Of a DNA stretch of 64,000 bases, positions 34,226-45,100 are shown piece by piece (the first letter of the stretch is position 1; each line of letters begins with the position of its first letter). Position numbers and translations under genes: made by a program. Source of the stretch: Cymbomonas tetramitiformis (lineage: Eukaryota; Chlorophyta; Pyramimonadophyceae; Pyramimonadales; Pyramimonadaceae); NCBI GenBank assembly GCA_001247695.2, contig LGRX02027253.1, positions 1-64,000 of the forward strand. Reading direction: 5' to 3'. The notes under the pieces were generated by a model. That model did no database searches and was not told the origin of the DNA. It worked only from the letters and a program-made list of their open reading frames with translations.

Positions 34226-34758
34226 GAAAGCTGGAACAACGAGAACGCCACCACGTGTTCCACGGGGAGGGGGACTCTCATGACCCGATCTCCTTCGAAG
34301 AAGGAGGCAACGAAACCCCGGAGGCCGGCGCGGGGCCAATGGTGGCACACGAGGTGCAGGCCGGGGAGGATGACTCGAACATGCAGACCCAGGCCGGAAT
34401 AGTGCCAAGGATCTTCGGGTGCGCCCCGGAGGCCCCGAGGGTTGGCACGAAAAGGGCCAGGCCGACACTACAAAGTCCCCCGGCCACGGTGGAGAGGGAG
34501 GCAAACGGACCCAGAGCAGGCCCTCCCGCACATGGAGCAGTACCACGTGAGGCGACTCAGGGGGAACCAGGATCCCGCTCGCTGGCAGAGATACGCCTGG
34601 ATGACGGCAAAGGCACGACGTGGAAGGGGACCGCGACGCAAGTCGTGGCGGTGAGGGAATGGGTCCTCGCACAAGTGGCTAAAGGAGACGTCAGGACGGG
34701 AGAGCTTTTCCGGCACGCGGCCACAAGCGGGTTCCGCGGTTCCCAAGAGATGCAGTGA
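34213..34758 (+). CDS. Hypothetical protein following the Ulp1-like fragment
   Basis: A 181-aa ORF that overlaps the end of the preceding fragment by 13 bases in another frame. The N-terminal two thirds are Gly/Pro/Glu-rich and low in structure; the last 55 residues (LAEIRLDDGKG to SGFRGSQEMQ) look more ordered. No domain recognised. It could be a translation by-product of GC-rich DNA; I favour a weakly supported mobile-element ORF. Confidence 0.25.
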   Translation: MARIGKLEQRERHHVFHGEGDSHDPISFEEGGNETPEAGAGPMVAHEVQAGEDDSNMQTQAGIVPRIFGCAPEAPRVGTKRARPTLQSPPATVEREANGPRAGPPAHGAVPREATQGEPGSRSLAEIRLDDGKGTTWKGTATQVVAVREWVLAQVAKGDVRTGELFRHAATSGFRGSQEMQ

Positions 34759-34776
34759 GACTAATGATCACGCACC

Positions 34777-35105
34777 TCATATGCAGCGAAAAGGTGGTTT
34801 GGGCGACACACCCTCCAGTAAACGACTACAGAAGCAGAAGCAGGTGGTGGAGGATTGACACCATGGAGCTCTCGGTCGGAGTTGGCCCATGGATCTTACG
34901 CTCATTTCTGATGGTGAATTCAAACGTACCATAGGAATGAATTGATTGTTGAGCCAATCTTCGTGACTGTTAATCTTACAACCCGACAACGTTCCGTAAT
35001 TGTCAGCTTTACCGATCGTCAAGAGATTGAATGCAGCAAGAGGGTCGACTCGATAGTTAGGAACAAACAAGTTATTAATGTTAAATTGCAGAGAACCGAG
35101 GCCAC
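34777..35105 (-). pseudogene. Possible viral major capsid protein fragment
   Basis: The minus-strand frame gives SLQFNINNLFVPNYRVDP, then AAFNLLTIGKADNYGTLSGC and DWLNNQFIPMVRLNSP. The alternation and the phrases resemble the second jelly-roll region of PLV/NCLDV-type double-jelly-roll capsid proteins, where an NNxxVP segment precedes a loop and a later F-x-R-L strand. Both ends are lost, the 3' side after a frameshift near 34890. It lies close to the fibre remnants, so one older virus insertion may have supplied both. Only a fragment; low certainty. Confidence 0.35.
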
Positions 35106-35108
35106 CTG

Positions 35109-35372
35109 CTAAGAATTGAAAGTATGATGGTAGGTAGGTTGTGCCACATGTAAAAGGTCAACTGCGGCTTCCCACGGACGCTTACGGTCACCAGAAGCCA
35201 CCTGAGAAAGCCCCTTGAGCTCAGCAAGGCGTGCCGTCGCTCTCTCCATCTGCCTCATCAACTTCTGTTGCGGTTGCGTAAGGTCCTCGCCATCCTGGAA
35301 CGCAGCAAAGGCGTTCGCGTACGCCGGCTGCGCCTGCAAATCTGTCGCAAACGCGTGCACATGATGGGACAA
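35109..35372 (-). CDS. Gag-like N-terminal fragment reading out of an LTR
   Basis: An 87-aa ORF beginning MSHHVHAFAT inside the partial LTR at 35342-35562 and continuing into unique sequence (DLQAQPAYANAF, then LMRQMERATARLAELKG). The same MSHHVHAFAT start opens an ORF within each full LTR copy. The helical, charged continuation would suit the start of a Gag protein. It is cut off near 35109. Low confidence. Confidence 0.25.
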   Translation of the reverse strand: MSHHVHAFATDLQAQPAYANAFAAFQDGEDLTQPQQKLMRQMERATARLAELKGLSQVASGDRKRPWEAAVDLLHVAQPTYHHTFNS

Positions 35373-35562
35373 ATACTGCTAGTCCTGAGCAACCTCAACA
35401 CTCGCGCGTATATATCCAACGTGTTCTTAACATACACATGAGTCGGTAATGATCCAGGCATATTCCAACACAGCACACGATCGTAGAGCTACAAATCTTT
35501 TGACATTCTGATATTCTGAAACCACATGCCAAGCTCTTATATACAAGCCCAAATGTCTAACA
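35342..35562 (-). repeat. Partial third LTR copy
   Basis: 221 bp match the first part of the 750-bp LTR (from TGTTAGACATTTGGGC to GCGACAG, read on the minus strand), then similarity ends abruptly. Confidence 0.8.
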
Positions 35563-36312
35563 TGTAAAAAGATAAAAAACAGCAGTATAATATATTCATC
35601 AAAAGATCAACAGAATAACCAAAAGTACGAATTGTTGTACAAAACTGTGAGCAGAACTGTCTTAGCGGTCTAGCACTGGCACGCGAACAGCCACCTAGCA
35701 CTTGCGAAGGCAAAACAATAATGAGTCCACTAGTCCTGACCTGCGGTCAGAGCTTACTTATATCTCAAGTCATTGTCACATCTGCAAAAACTGTAACAGG
35801 CTTCCGCCCTGAAATCTTCATCTGCCAATAGAAAGTCACTATTCTATGCCAGCTTTAACAATGTTACCGTTTACCGTCTTCTGACCGACACGTCAGTGGC
35901 AAACTTGTAACTGTCATATCCTCTTATCACTTCGTGGTCACCCGGCGATGACCATATCTTCTTCACCAAGTCTGTTTCTCTCGAGCAGTCATCCCGCGCG
36001 AGATCTGTCACGTACTCGTCATATCTGTCACGCCTGTCACTAGCTGGACAAACCCGGCACATGTACCATGAAAAGCCGGCGTTTGTTACAGCTGTCGCAA
36101 ACGCGTGCACATGATGGGACAAATACTGCTAGTCCTGAGCATCCTCAACACTCGCGCGTATATATCCAACTTGTTCTTAACATACACATGAGTCGGTAAT
36201 AATCCAGGCATATTCCAACACAGCACACGATCGTAGAGCTACAAATCTTTTGACATTCTGATATTCTGAAACCACATGCCAAGCTCTTATATACAAGCCC
36301 AAATGTCTAACA
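35563..36312 (-). repeat. Full LTR copy, 750 bp
   Basis: On the minus strand it begins TGTTAGACATTTGGGC and ends TTTTTACA, the TG...CA ends typical of LTRs. A TATATAAG box follows about 20 bases after the start. It abuts the next copy directly with no internal DNA. It differs from the 36313-37063 copy at only a few positions. Confidence 0.8.
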
Positions 36313-37063
36313 TGTAAAAAGATAAAAAAACAGCAGTATAATATATTCATCAAAAGATCAACAGAATAACCAAAAGTACGAATTATTGTACAAAACTGTG
36401 AGCAGAACTGTCTTAGCGGTCTAGCACTGGCACGCGAACAGCCACCTAGCACTTGCGAAGGCAAAACAATAATGAGTCCACTAGTCCTGACCTGCGGTCA
36501 GAGCTTACTTATATCTCAAGTCATTGTCACATCTGCAAAAACTGTAACAGGCTTCCGCCCTGAAATCTTCATCTGCCAATAGAAAGTCACTATTCTATGC
36601 CAGCTTTAACAATGTTACCGTTTACCGTCTTCTGACCGACACGTCAGTGGCAAACTTGTAACTGTCATATCCTCTTATCACTTCGTGGTCACCTGGCGAT
36701 GACCATATCTTCTTCACCAAGTCTGTTTCTCTCGAGCAGTCATCCCGCGCGAGATCTGTCACGTACTCGTCATATCTGTCACGCCTGTCACTAGCTGGAC
36801 AAACCCGGCACATGTACCATGAAAAGCCGGCGTTTGTTACAGCTGTCGCAAACGCGTGCACATGATGGGACAAATACTGCTAGTCCTGAGCATCCTCAAC
36901 ACTCGCGCGTATATATCCAACTTGTTCTTAACATACACATGAGTCGGTAATAATCCAGGCATATTCCAACACAGCACACGATCGTAGAGCTACAAATTTT
37001 TTGACATTCTGATATTCTGATACCACATGCCAAGCTCTTATATACAAGCCCAAATTTCTAACA
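36313..37063 (-). repeat. 3' LTR of the minus-strand retrotransposon, 751 bp
   Basis: Begins TGTTAGAAATTTGGGC at 37063, right after a purine tract, and ends TTTTTACA. It contains a TATATAAG box. An 83-aa frame starting MSHHVHAFAT (36873-36622) is preserved in it and in the second copy (36122-35871). Confidence 0.82.
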
Positions 37064-37073
37064 TCCCCCATCT
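37064..37073 (-). other. Polypurine tract
   Basis: Minus-strand AGATGGGGGA directly precedes the TGTTAG start of the LTR. This is the expected primer site for plus-strand DNA synthesis at the 3' LTR and confirms the orientation of the element. Confidence 0.75.
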
Positions 37074-37891
37074 GTAGCTGCTGCCTGCAGTAGCACAGAC
37101 TTAAATGTGGGCTTGTTCAGCATACTGAGTCGTATCCCCATCTGCCATGAACTTGCCCAAACTGAAGGTAAACATGCCAATGCCCTCACCTTCTTTACCT
37201 TGCAACATCTTGGCTCTCACCAAAGGATTCTTAAATACCAAGACCCACATGCACCTGCGGCCAATAGGTCCATGCTCCAAGTGTCCAATCACATGCAGGC
37301 GTCCAGACTGACTTAATCGCCTGAAGTACGCTGCTCTGCTCTCGGTCATGTCCGTCAAATAATAAGAGGGAACATGCACGCATGCTACCACCCGACTGGC
37401 CATAACTGCCAATGGAAACGCGATATCCAATGCGGCAAACCAAGGAGAGGTCACCACTGCGTCACAGACCCCATACTTCTCCTTCCATATGCGGTAGTTA
37501 CCTGGCTGAAGTGCATCACGCGCCTCAGACCAACCCAGCTGAGGGTTCCAGTCATTGTTCATAAATCTCAGCTGTGGCCACTGCTCCACCATCACCTCAC
37601 TGATGACCCCAGTACCTGCCCATGGGTCCCACACGCCATCGATGGACTTCCAGTCCACCTCTGTCGCCAGGCGTCTCACCTCGGAAGGCACCGTAATGAC
37701 AAGCTCAAGCCCCCACTGTAGCGCGCTGGCCTCGCGCACCTGTGCTCTAGTCATGTGCCTCAATTCTCCTCGCTTCTCAATTTCTTCTTCCGCCAAGGCA
37801 GGCACTAGAGGTGCATCCCTCAATTGCCTCGCCATCGCTTTCTGCTCCCGATATTTCTTGCTCAACACGGTGCGGTGTCCTTCATTCCAAT

Positions 37892-37900
37892 GCCCAGGCA
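37892..37900. other. Target site duplication, left
   Basis: GCCCAGGCA, repeated exactly at 40985-40993 on the other side of the MULE. Confidence 0.85.
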
Positions 37901-40900
37901 GGTACCCTCTCCTTTTTGTCGCCATCGATGATTTTTTTGTCGCCATGCAGAATTTTGGGGTCGGCTGCAGAATCATTCCGCTGGATGCAGAATTTCCTGA
38001 GAAAAAATGACCCGAACCCATAGAAACATCTTCTCAGATCTTGTTCTGACATTTTCCCTCAGGAAATTCTGCATCGGCTACTGTAGGGCCCATCGTCAGC
38101 CCGTTCGTCTACCGACGCGACGTCACACCATACTGTACTCCCCCTGGTCACACAAAGTATGTCGAAGGTCTCGTCTGCGCCCAGTTCCCGGCAATCGCTA
38201 GGCGTGGAGATGCGGATCCACTTACTTGCGTGGTGGATTTAAAACGCTTTGACCTTTCGTTGCCCCCGTGTTTTGGGATACTGTAGAGGGATACTCGACT
38301 TTTCGATTCTCGCGTTCCTGAACGCCTGTTAATGATCAGAAGTATGTCGCAAACTTTCACTTCAAAACTTCTAATAACACTTGGTACGCCATGGACGAAA
38401 CGGCTATCACACTTTTCAACGGTCCTTGGCTCAGTCAAAACGACAACACCGAAGAAGGTTGGGCCCTCGCAGATTATCATTCTGGCTCTGATGATGGTGT
38501 TTCCCCAAGGCCACAAAAGACCCCTCGCAATTGCATTGACCAGCTTGCAGCCTCTACCAGTGTTGCCAAATCTCTGCGCGCACCAGTCGATTGGAATCCT
38601 CTTTCCGGCTGGCCTGAATTTCCCACCATCAAGCCTCATCTTAAAAAACTTCATGCAACGGGCCTTCGCTATATCAGGAAAACTCAGAGTAGGCAGTCCA
38701 GTACGTATGCCTGCCAGTCGCATCTTAAATGCGAGCACGCTATCAAATTTTATTACGATACAGGTGCAGTCGCTTTCAAAGCTGCGTGGAATAGTATTCC
38801 ACACACAGAGCAGGTCAGCCCAGAAACCAAAGAGGTAGGAATCCCTCTTGAGTTTCGTGCACGCACTGATGAGCTTCTTCGTCAACATATGGGTTGTCCA
38901 ATGCTTGTCCTCAACAACCTCATCACCGAATTCTGGGACGGTAACCCCGAGACGAAAGAAAGATTCCCGACTGCAGCTCAGGTTAGAAACCGTGCAAAGA
39001 CGATATCTCGCGGCGCTGACGCAGCTGTTGGCACCATCAATACCACCATCAACAACGTCGCCGCTTTGGAAGCATATCTCAACGAACACGGGATCCCTGA
39101 CTCTCAGGAGGCTTTCCAAGCTTTTTACAAAGACATTAATCCGTCTCAGACTTTTATTATGCACTACGAACGGTACGCACCAATATGCATACGCAATCTC
39201 GCTCTCTTCTCATTGCGTATTATGTCCACTCATTTTCTCAGCGCTGGGGTAATTCCCGGTCCGTATTTGCTGCCACGCAGATCTGACAAGTTCGGCCCTA
39301 CCCTGGTTATGTCCTGCAAAGCCGTCGCCGAACATATTCGCCTTGAACATGAAAGTAATCAGCCCTCGAACATCTTCACCGTCAAGGCTGACGGCACTTT
39401 CGGCATTGAGGCCGGCGAATACGTCTTGCTAGACTTTGGGACTGACACCCTCCACTTCCCCCAACCTCATCTTTGGAAGTCTTTGGACGATAAACGGCAT
39501 GCACCACGTCACAGCTTCCGTTTATATTGCTTCGCAATTGCCAAGTCCGAAAGCACCTTCTCATGTCAGACTGGCCTTCGTGGACTGCGCAAATACGCGC
39601 ATCTCGCCTGGAATATTGACCTGCCCATCTCTGTCGCAATCGGTGACCCCATGCGCTCCCTTAGCGCAGCATTATTTAATCTCGCCGTCCCCGGCTCTCT
39701 AGAGGAGCCCTTAAACCCAAAGGACGTTGAACACGTTCGGCGCAAAGTTTTTCGAGTACATGCTTAAATTTGTGCCTAAGGAAGCCCAGTCCGCTGTAAT
39801 TGAAGACCGCCTTACTCTTCTTGCTTGTGTTTCCACGGAGGAATTCTCGTTGACTGCTGATGTCGCCAGGAATGATTGGCTGATTAACGGCCTGACCGAC
39901 TTTGTCAAAGCAGTTCACAACTTCACTCACGGAATTCACGTCGGCTGGCATCGAGGTGCAACCACCATTGCCGGCATCAAACCTGAGACGCAGGCCCCAG
40001 AGCGTACCCATCGTGAACTTCCACGGTATGTTTCGAAAAAAGCGTCTCATTGGACTGTCTTGACCGTTTCCATCCCTAAGTTGCTCAAAATGCAAGCCTT
40101 CCACTGCGCTTCTAAGATTCAACATGGTTTGGACATTATTCCCACCGTCTTCATTGAATTGGCTGTGCAGCTGGTCAGTGGTGTCGGATCTGAGCGTAAT
40201 TTCTTTACATATTTTGAACGCGTGCATGGTTTCGAATTCTGGTATGTTAACCTGGAAAACACCCAGATTCAGGTTTCCGAGTTGCGCGTGCGCAAGAAAC
40301 GCGATCTTATGCGTGGAGTAAACACGCGCAACTTTTTCAAGGATATGCCCACAATTCGTAAATACAGCGCAGACATCTGCGAGGTGGTCCTTAACGAGAA
40401 TGAGGGGGGCAACCACCAGTGCCCTATCGACGGGGACTCCTGCACCTGTTTCTGGTTTTGGCACTGCAGAGTATGCCAACATCTGCTTGCTGTGCAACAT
40501 CTGCAAAATTGTCTTGATATTCATGGCATGCTTGAGAGGGCTTTCCCGCATAACAAGCCCAAAACCATGAAAATGAAAATAGCTGCAGAGGCCGCAAAAT
40601 AACTAGTGTGGAAATGTGTTATCTTAGTGTTCTTGTATTACTGTAGCGCGCACCGCACGTATTAATATTTACATTAGCCATGATTCCAATTGTCCTGTTA
40701 TTCCAATGCCTGTATTGACGTCCCTTCCACTTGAATTTTATTTCGTGTATTTCAGTTATTGCATTAGTTCCGTTTTCCTGCCATGGTCACACATTTTCCC
40801 CACATAATGGCAGTTTGTCGCCATGGCGACAAATAAAATGTCTCCCCGAGCGACATTTTGTTCCATGGCGACAAAATGTCTCCCGGAAACACATTTTGTC

Positions 40901-40984
40901 GCGGCGACAAAAAGTCCCGAATGGCGACAAAAAAGCCCTTGGCGACAAAAACCCCCATGTTGGCGACAAATTTTCCACGTTGCC
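37901..40984 (+). mobile_element. Autonomous MULE (Mutator-like) transposon, 3.1 kb
   Basis: A 9-bp target duplication (GCCCAGGCA), the hallmark of Mutator-like elements, flanks the element. The ends are degenerate inverted repeats: the left starts GGTACCC and the right, read inward, GGCAACG; both then have TTTGTCGCCA. The right end has at least eight copies of GGCGACAAA in a 170-bp block. It encodes a FLYWCH/GCM-like, DDE and SWIM-type transposase on the plus strand. A related short element sits at 53.9-55.9 kb. Confidence 0.82.
38391..40602 (+). pseudogene. MULE transposase with SWIM zinc finger, one frameshift
   Basis: Two overlapping frames (38391-39767 and 39727-40602) make a protein of about 740 aa; the shift is near 39727-39767. 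The N-terminal third has CQSHLKCEHAIKFYYDTG and SIPHTEQ, a Cys/His pattern like the WRKY-GCM/FLYWCH DNA-binding domains of MULE transposases. In the catalytic region, VKADGTFG (first Asp, near residue 328) and VAIGDPMRSL (second Asp, near residue 420) stand in MULE order. The C-terminus has CTCFWFWHCRVCQH, a SWIM finger (CxC...CxH). The enzyme would cut and join element ends. A single-base error or decay explains the break; minus-strand frames opposite are shadows. Confidence 0.75.
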
Positions 40985-40993
40985 GCCCAGGCA
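40985..40993. other. Target site duplication, right
   Basis: GCCCAGGCA, exact copy of 37892-37900. Confidence 0.85.
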
Positions 40994-41301
40994 TGAAGAT
41001 CTTCACGGCCTCTGAGAGCTTGTCTTGCCTGCCCCAGTCCACCTGGTCTGGCATGTAAAGGAATAGGTCCTTCTCTTCCAACATCATTTCCCTTAACGAG
41101 ATGGCCTGCCATGGCTGGAACTTATCTCCCTTCACCACGCGACGGGGACCCACGTCCGCTGGCAGCAGGCGCATGTCTGGGGACAGCTTCTCGTTCAACT
41201 GCTGCTCCTTCATCCCCAATCTGTCCTCCAAGACGCAAGAGACCTTAGTCTCCTGGGCCTGCACCTCGGCGTTAGCAGCTTGCATCCTCGTGCCTGAGCA
41301 C

Positions 41302-41709
41302 CTAGGACACAGCCACTCGCCTTCTAGGTCGGAGATACTCGATAATGTCTAGAGTGCGTTGTACGCACGCGTTCGCTGTGACGAAATCGGGTGGACCTCC
41401 CGTGGTGTGGGCCTGAATGTACTGGGTACAAGGAGGGCTTGCCCATACCACGTCGAAGTACCCTGGGGGATACCTCCAATAATCCCAGCTCTCAATGTCC
41501 GTCACGTGAGTCGGCCGCCAAAGCGGGTCAGCGTCCAGAGTTACCGATCTCGAGGCTGGGAAGCAGCGGGCAAACTCCTTTTCCACGGAGCCTGTTCCAC
41601 TGAACAATGCCAATATCCGTACTGGCCGAGTATCAAGTGCAGCGAGGGTAGTGACATAAGTGACCTCGCCCTCGCTCGTCATTCCACGCGTTGTTCCCAA
41701 GGAAGGCAT
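41302..41709 (-). pseudogene. DNA cytosine-5 methyltransferase-like (Dcm), truncated
   Basis: The 135-aa ORF has motif I ILALFSGTGSVEKEF, then VTLDADPLWRPTHVTDI, motif IV VVWASPPCTQY with the Pro-Cys nucleophile, and the helix LDIIEYLRP. It stops before motif VI (ENP), whereas the paralogue at 33.3-34.0 kb continues through ENPRG, so about half of a normal enzyme is lost or out of frame. It overlaps the chromodomain ORF by 31 bases and precedes the adenine-type ORF. Probably inactive. Confidence 0.65.
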
Positions 41710-42148
41710 TCGTCGGCGGGGTTCTCAAACTCTTCCTCCCAGGGTCTCGTCAACAGGTAGGCTAAAGAGGCACCTGACGCTACCGCGGCAGAACTGGGTG
41801 TATCACGGCGTTGCTCTCGACGACGTAATGCAGCGTCACGTACCTGGCCATCCATGGCCAGACGTTCGGTCTCAAAGTCCTTCAGCTGCTGCAGAGGTGC
41901 TCCACGCTCCAGCTTGTCTCGAGTCCTGCACGAATCGTGAGCCTTTGAGTAGCCCGTCCAGCGTACCTTCCATTCTACAATCTCCTTTCCTCGGGAGATT
42001 CGAACTCGTCGAGCCAGAATGCGATCCACATGGGCCTCGCGCTGTCCATCAACTATCACCGCCTCTGGGATTGCTGGCTGTCGGCGTGACGCGAACGCAT
42101 CTGCCCCTCCCACGTATGGCTTCAGTCGATATTGTCGATGTTGTTGAA
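41679..42148 (-). pseudogene. Ty3-type integrase C-terminus with chromodomain
   Basis: The minus-strand frame reads QYRLKPYVGG, the conserved RLKPY end of Ty3 integrase, then PEAVIVDGQREAHVDRIL and EWKVRWTGYSKAH, a chromodomain. Chromodomains steer chromovirus integration to modified histones. The usual W-x-P after the WxGY strand is replaced by a Cys/Arg-rich stretch, so histone binding may be lost. The upstream integrase is cut at 42149 by the tandem array. Confidence 0.6.
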
Positions 42149-45100
42149 AGGCGGGGGTTTGTTTGGAGGTCAGATGTCGAGGTGCCTAGGCTTCAGGAGG
42201 GGTAGGAAGTGAGGGGGCAGGCAGGCAGGCAGCGAAAATCCAGCGAAAAAATATGCGGTAAGTTTCCTTGATGTAGGGTTTGGCGGCATTGCGTGAACGC
42301 CTTACTTACTCGGAATGACATTTGGGGATATGATATCTTGAGGTAATTTTGTGCGGGGAACACGTTTCTGAGGTCAGATTGGTGATTTGACAAAGTGGGA
42401 TGGTCGATTTTCGCCGAGCGCCCCTGCGGGGCGTAGACAGGGGATAGCGCGCAGTACGGTAGGATATGCCTCTCCAGGGGGGGCTTGCCGCCCGTTGCGA
42501 ATCCGGATAGATCACTGATCCAGATGGGCGATACGACATCTTCATCGTGTTTGCCGTCGAAAATCGCTCTAGTGACATGTCCCTTACCCCATTTGCCTCG
42601 GAGAGCATCCATTGATAACGAGTCCCACAAGACAGACTTAGGGTTATAACTCGGAGTATCGATAAAAGAGCCTTCCCCATGGCCCCCTGGGGAAGATGCA
42701 TGCACCACAAATGACGCGCCTTGGCGGCTCTATACCGCACATATCGGGGTGGGATAAGGTAGTGTGGTTCTGAAGACATATCGAGGGCTTCATGGCTGAG
42801 CGGATCGGAGAGATGGCGCGATTCAACAGCCTGTACCAAGTCGAGACCAGCACACACGTCGTGCAGCTCAGCGAGCACCTCCACCGAGTCGAATGGGGGT
42901 GTCAAGTGTCGGGCGGTTGGCGAGGGGCAGTGAGAGCGGTCAGGCCCTCAGAGGCGGCCATGATAATAACGCTCACATGCCTTCTGGCTGATTTTGGAAA
43001 TTCAAGTCGATTCGTGCTCTTGAACACCGTCACCTGTTCATAAAGCATTTGGGAAAGCTGGGGCACACGTCCGACTCGATTCTGACCGAATTGCCCAAGT
43101 TATTCGGGCAGACGTATCGTTATCTTGAGCGAGATTTGAAGTTTCGATTTAGGGGGCGGGGTGGACTTGGCGGGATCGTATATGATAGTGCTAAAAGGCG
43201 GGGGTTTGTTTGGAGGTCAGATGTCGAGGTGCCTAGGCTTCAGGAGGGGTAGGAAGTGAGGGGGCAGGCAGGCAGGCAGCGAAAATCCAGCGAAAAAATA
43301 TGCGGTAAGTTTCCTTGATGTAGGGTTTGGCGGCATTGCGTGAACGCCTTACTTACTCGGAATGACATTTGGGGATATGATATCTTGAGGTAATTTTGTG
43401 CGGGGAACACGTTTCTGAGGTCAGATTGGTGATTTGACAAAGTGGGATGGTCGATTTTCGCCGAGCGCCCCTGCGGGGCGTAGACAGGGGATAGCGCGCA
43501 GTACGGTAGGATATGCCTCTCCAGGGGGGGCTTGCCGCCCGTTGCGAATCCGGATAGATCACTGATCCAGATGGGCGATACGACATCTTCATCGTGTTCG
43601 CCGTCGAAAATCGCTCTAGTGACATGTCCCTTACCCCATTTGCCTCGGAGAGCATCCATTGATAACGAGTCCCACAAGACAGACTTAGGGTTATAACTCG
43701 GAGTATCTTGAGCGAGATTTGAAGTTTCGATTTAGGGGGCGGGGTGGACTTGGCGGGATCGTATATGATAGTGCTAAAAGGCGGGGGTTTGTTTGGAGGT
43801 CAGATGTCGAGGTGCCTAGGCTTCAGGAGGGGTAGGAAGTGAGGGGGCAGGCAGGCAGGCAGCGAAAATCCAGCGAAAAAATATGCGGTAAGTTTCCTTG
43901 ATGTAGGGTTTGGCGGCATTGCGTGAACGCCTTACTTACTCGGAATGACATTTGGGGATATGATATCTTGAGGTAATTTTGTGCGGGGAACACGTTTCTG
44001 AGGTCAGATTGGTGATTTGACAAAGTGGGATGGTCGATTTTCGCCGAGCGCCCCTGCGGGGCGTAGACAGGGGATAGCGCGCAGTACGGTAGGATATGCC
44101 TCTCCAGGGGGGGCTTGCCGCCCGTTGCGAATCCGGATAGATCACTGATCCAGATGGGCGATACGACATCTTCATCGTGTTCGCCGTCGAAAATCGCTCT
44201 AGTGACATGTCCCTTACCCCATTTGCCTCGGAGAGCATCCATTGATAACGAGTCCCACAAGACAGACTTAGGGTTATAACTCGGAGTATCTTGAGCGAGA
44301 TTTGAAGTTTCGATTTAGGGGGCGGGGTGGACTTGGCGGGATCGTATATGATAGTGCTAAAAGGCGGGGGTTTGTTTGGAGGTCAGATGTCGAGGTGCCT
44401 AGGCTTCAGGAGGGGTAGGAAGTGAGGGGGCAGGCAGGCAGGCAGCGAAAATCCAGCGAAAAAATATGCGGTAAGTTTCCTTGATGTAGGGTTTGGCGGC
44501 ATTGCGTGAACGCCTTACTTACTCGGAATGACATTTGGGGATATGATATCTTGAGGTAATTTTGTGCGGGGAACACGTTTCTGAGGTCAGATTGGTGATT
44601 TGACAAAGTGGGATGGTCGATTTTCGCCGAGCGCCCCTGCGGGGCGTAGACAGGGGATAGCGCGCAGTACGGTAGGATATGCCTCTCCAGGGGGGGCTTG
44701 CCGCCCGTTGCGAATCCGGATAGATCACTGATCCAGATGGGCGATACGACATCTTCATCGTGTTCGCCGTCGAAAATCGCTCTAGTGACATGTCCCTTAC
44801 CCCATTTGCCTCGGAGAGCATCCATTGATAACGAGTCCCACAAGACAGACTTAGGGTTATAACTCGGAGTATCGATAAAAGAGCCTTCCCCATGCCCCCC
44901 TGGGGAAGATGCATGCACCACAAATGACGCGCCTTGGCGGCTCTATACCGCACATATCGGGGTGGGATAAGGTAGTGTGGTTCTGAAGACATATCGAGGG
45001 CTTCATGGGTGAGCGGATCGGAGAGATGGCGCGATTCAACAGCCTGTACCAAGTCGAGACCAGCACACACGTCGTGCAGCTCAGCGAGCACCTCCACCGA

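Larger units (their letters stand above)
37101..41285 (-). pseudogene. N6-adenine methyltransferase-like ORF, split by a MULE
   Basis: Segments 41285-40994 and 37891-37101 form one frame: removing the MULE (37901-40984) and one 9-bp duplication joins FMPG to HWNEGHR without a shift, giving about 370 codons. The 3' segment has the AdoMet-binding loop VWDPWAGTGVISE, an acidic strand end (MNNDWNP) and motif IV VVTSPWFAAL, followed by a strand ending VPSYYL: the order of beta-group Dam-like methyltransferases. The N-terminal segment (QAANAEVQAQETK onward) is probably helical. The gene lies between the cytosine-methyltransferase-like ORF and the polypurine tract. Apart from the insertion the frame looks intact, so the MULE arrived late. 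Confidence 0.6.
35563..42148 (-). mobile_element. 3' part of a Ty3-like LTR retrotransposon with extra methyltransferase ORFs
   Basis: Order on the minus strand: integrase tail with chromodomain (42148-41679), cytosine-methyltransferase-like ORF (41709-41302), adenine-methyltransferase-like ORF (41285-37101, split by a MULE), polypurine tract and LTR. The 5' side (Gag, protease, reverse transcriptase, most of integrase) is missing: at 42149 the integrase frame runs straight into the tandem array. Extra ORFs between Pol and the 3' LTR are known in several retroelement groups, but a C5-type and an N6-type methyltransferase in tandem is unusual. Confidence 0.7.

Noticed and set aside
38148..39164. 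Minus-strand 338-codon frame opposite the MULE transposase
   Set aside because: It is the antisense of a recognisable transposase with zinc finger and catalytic motifs; no domain on the minus strand.
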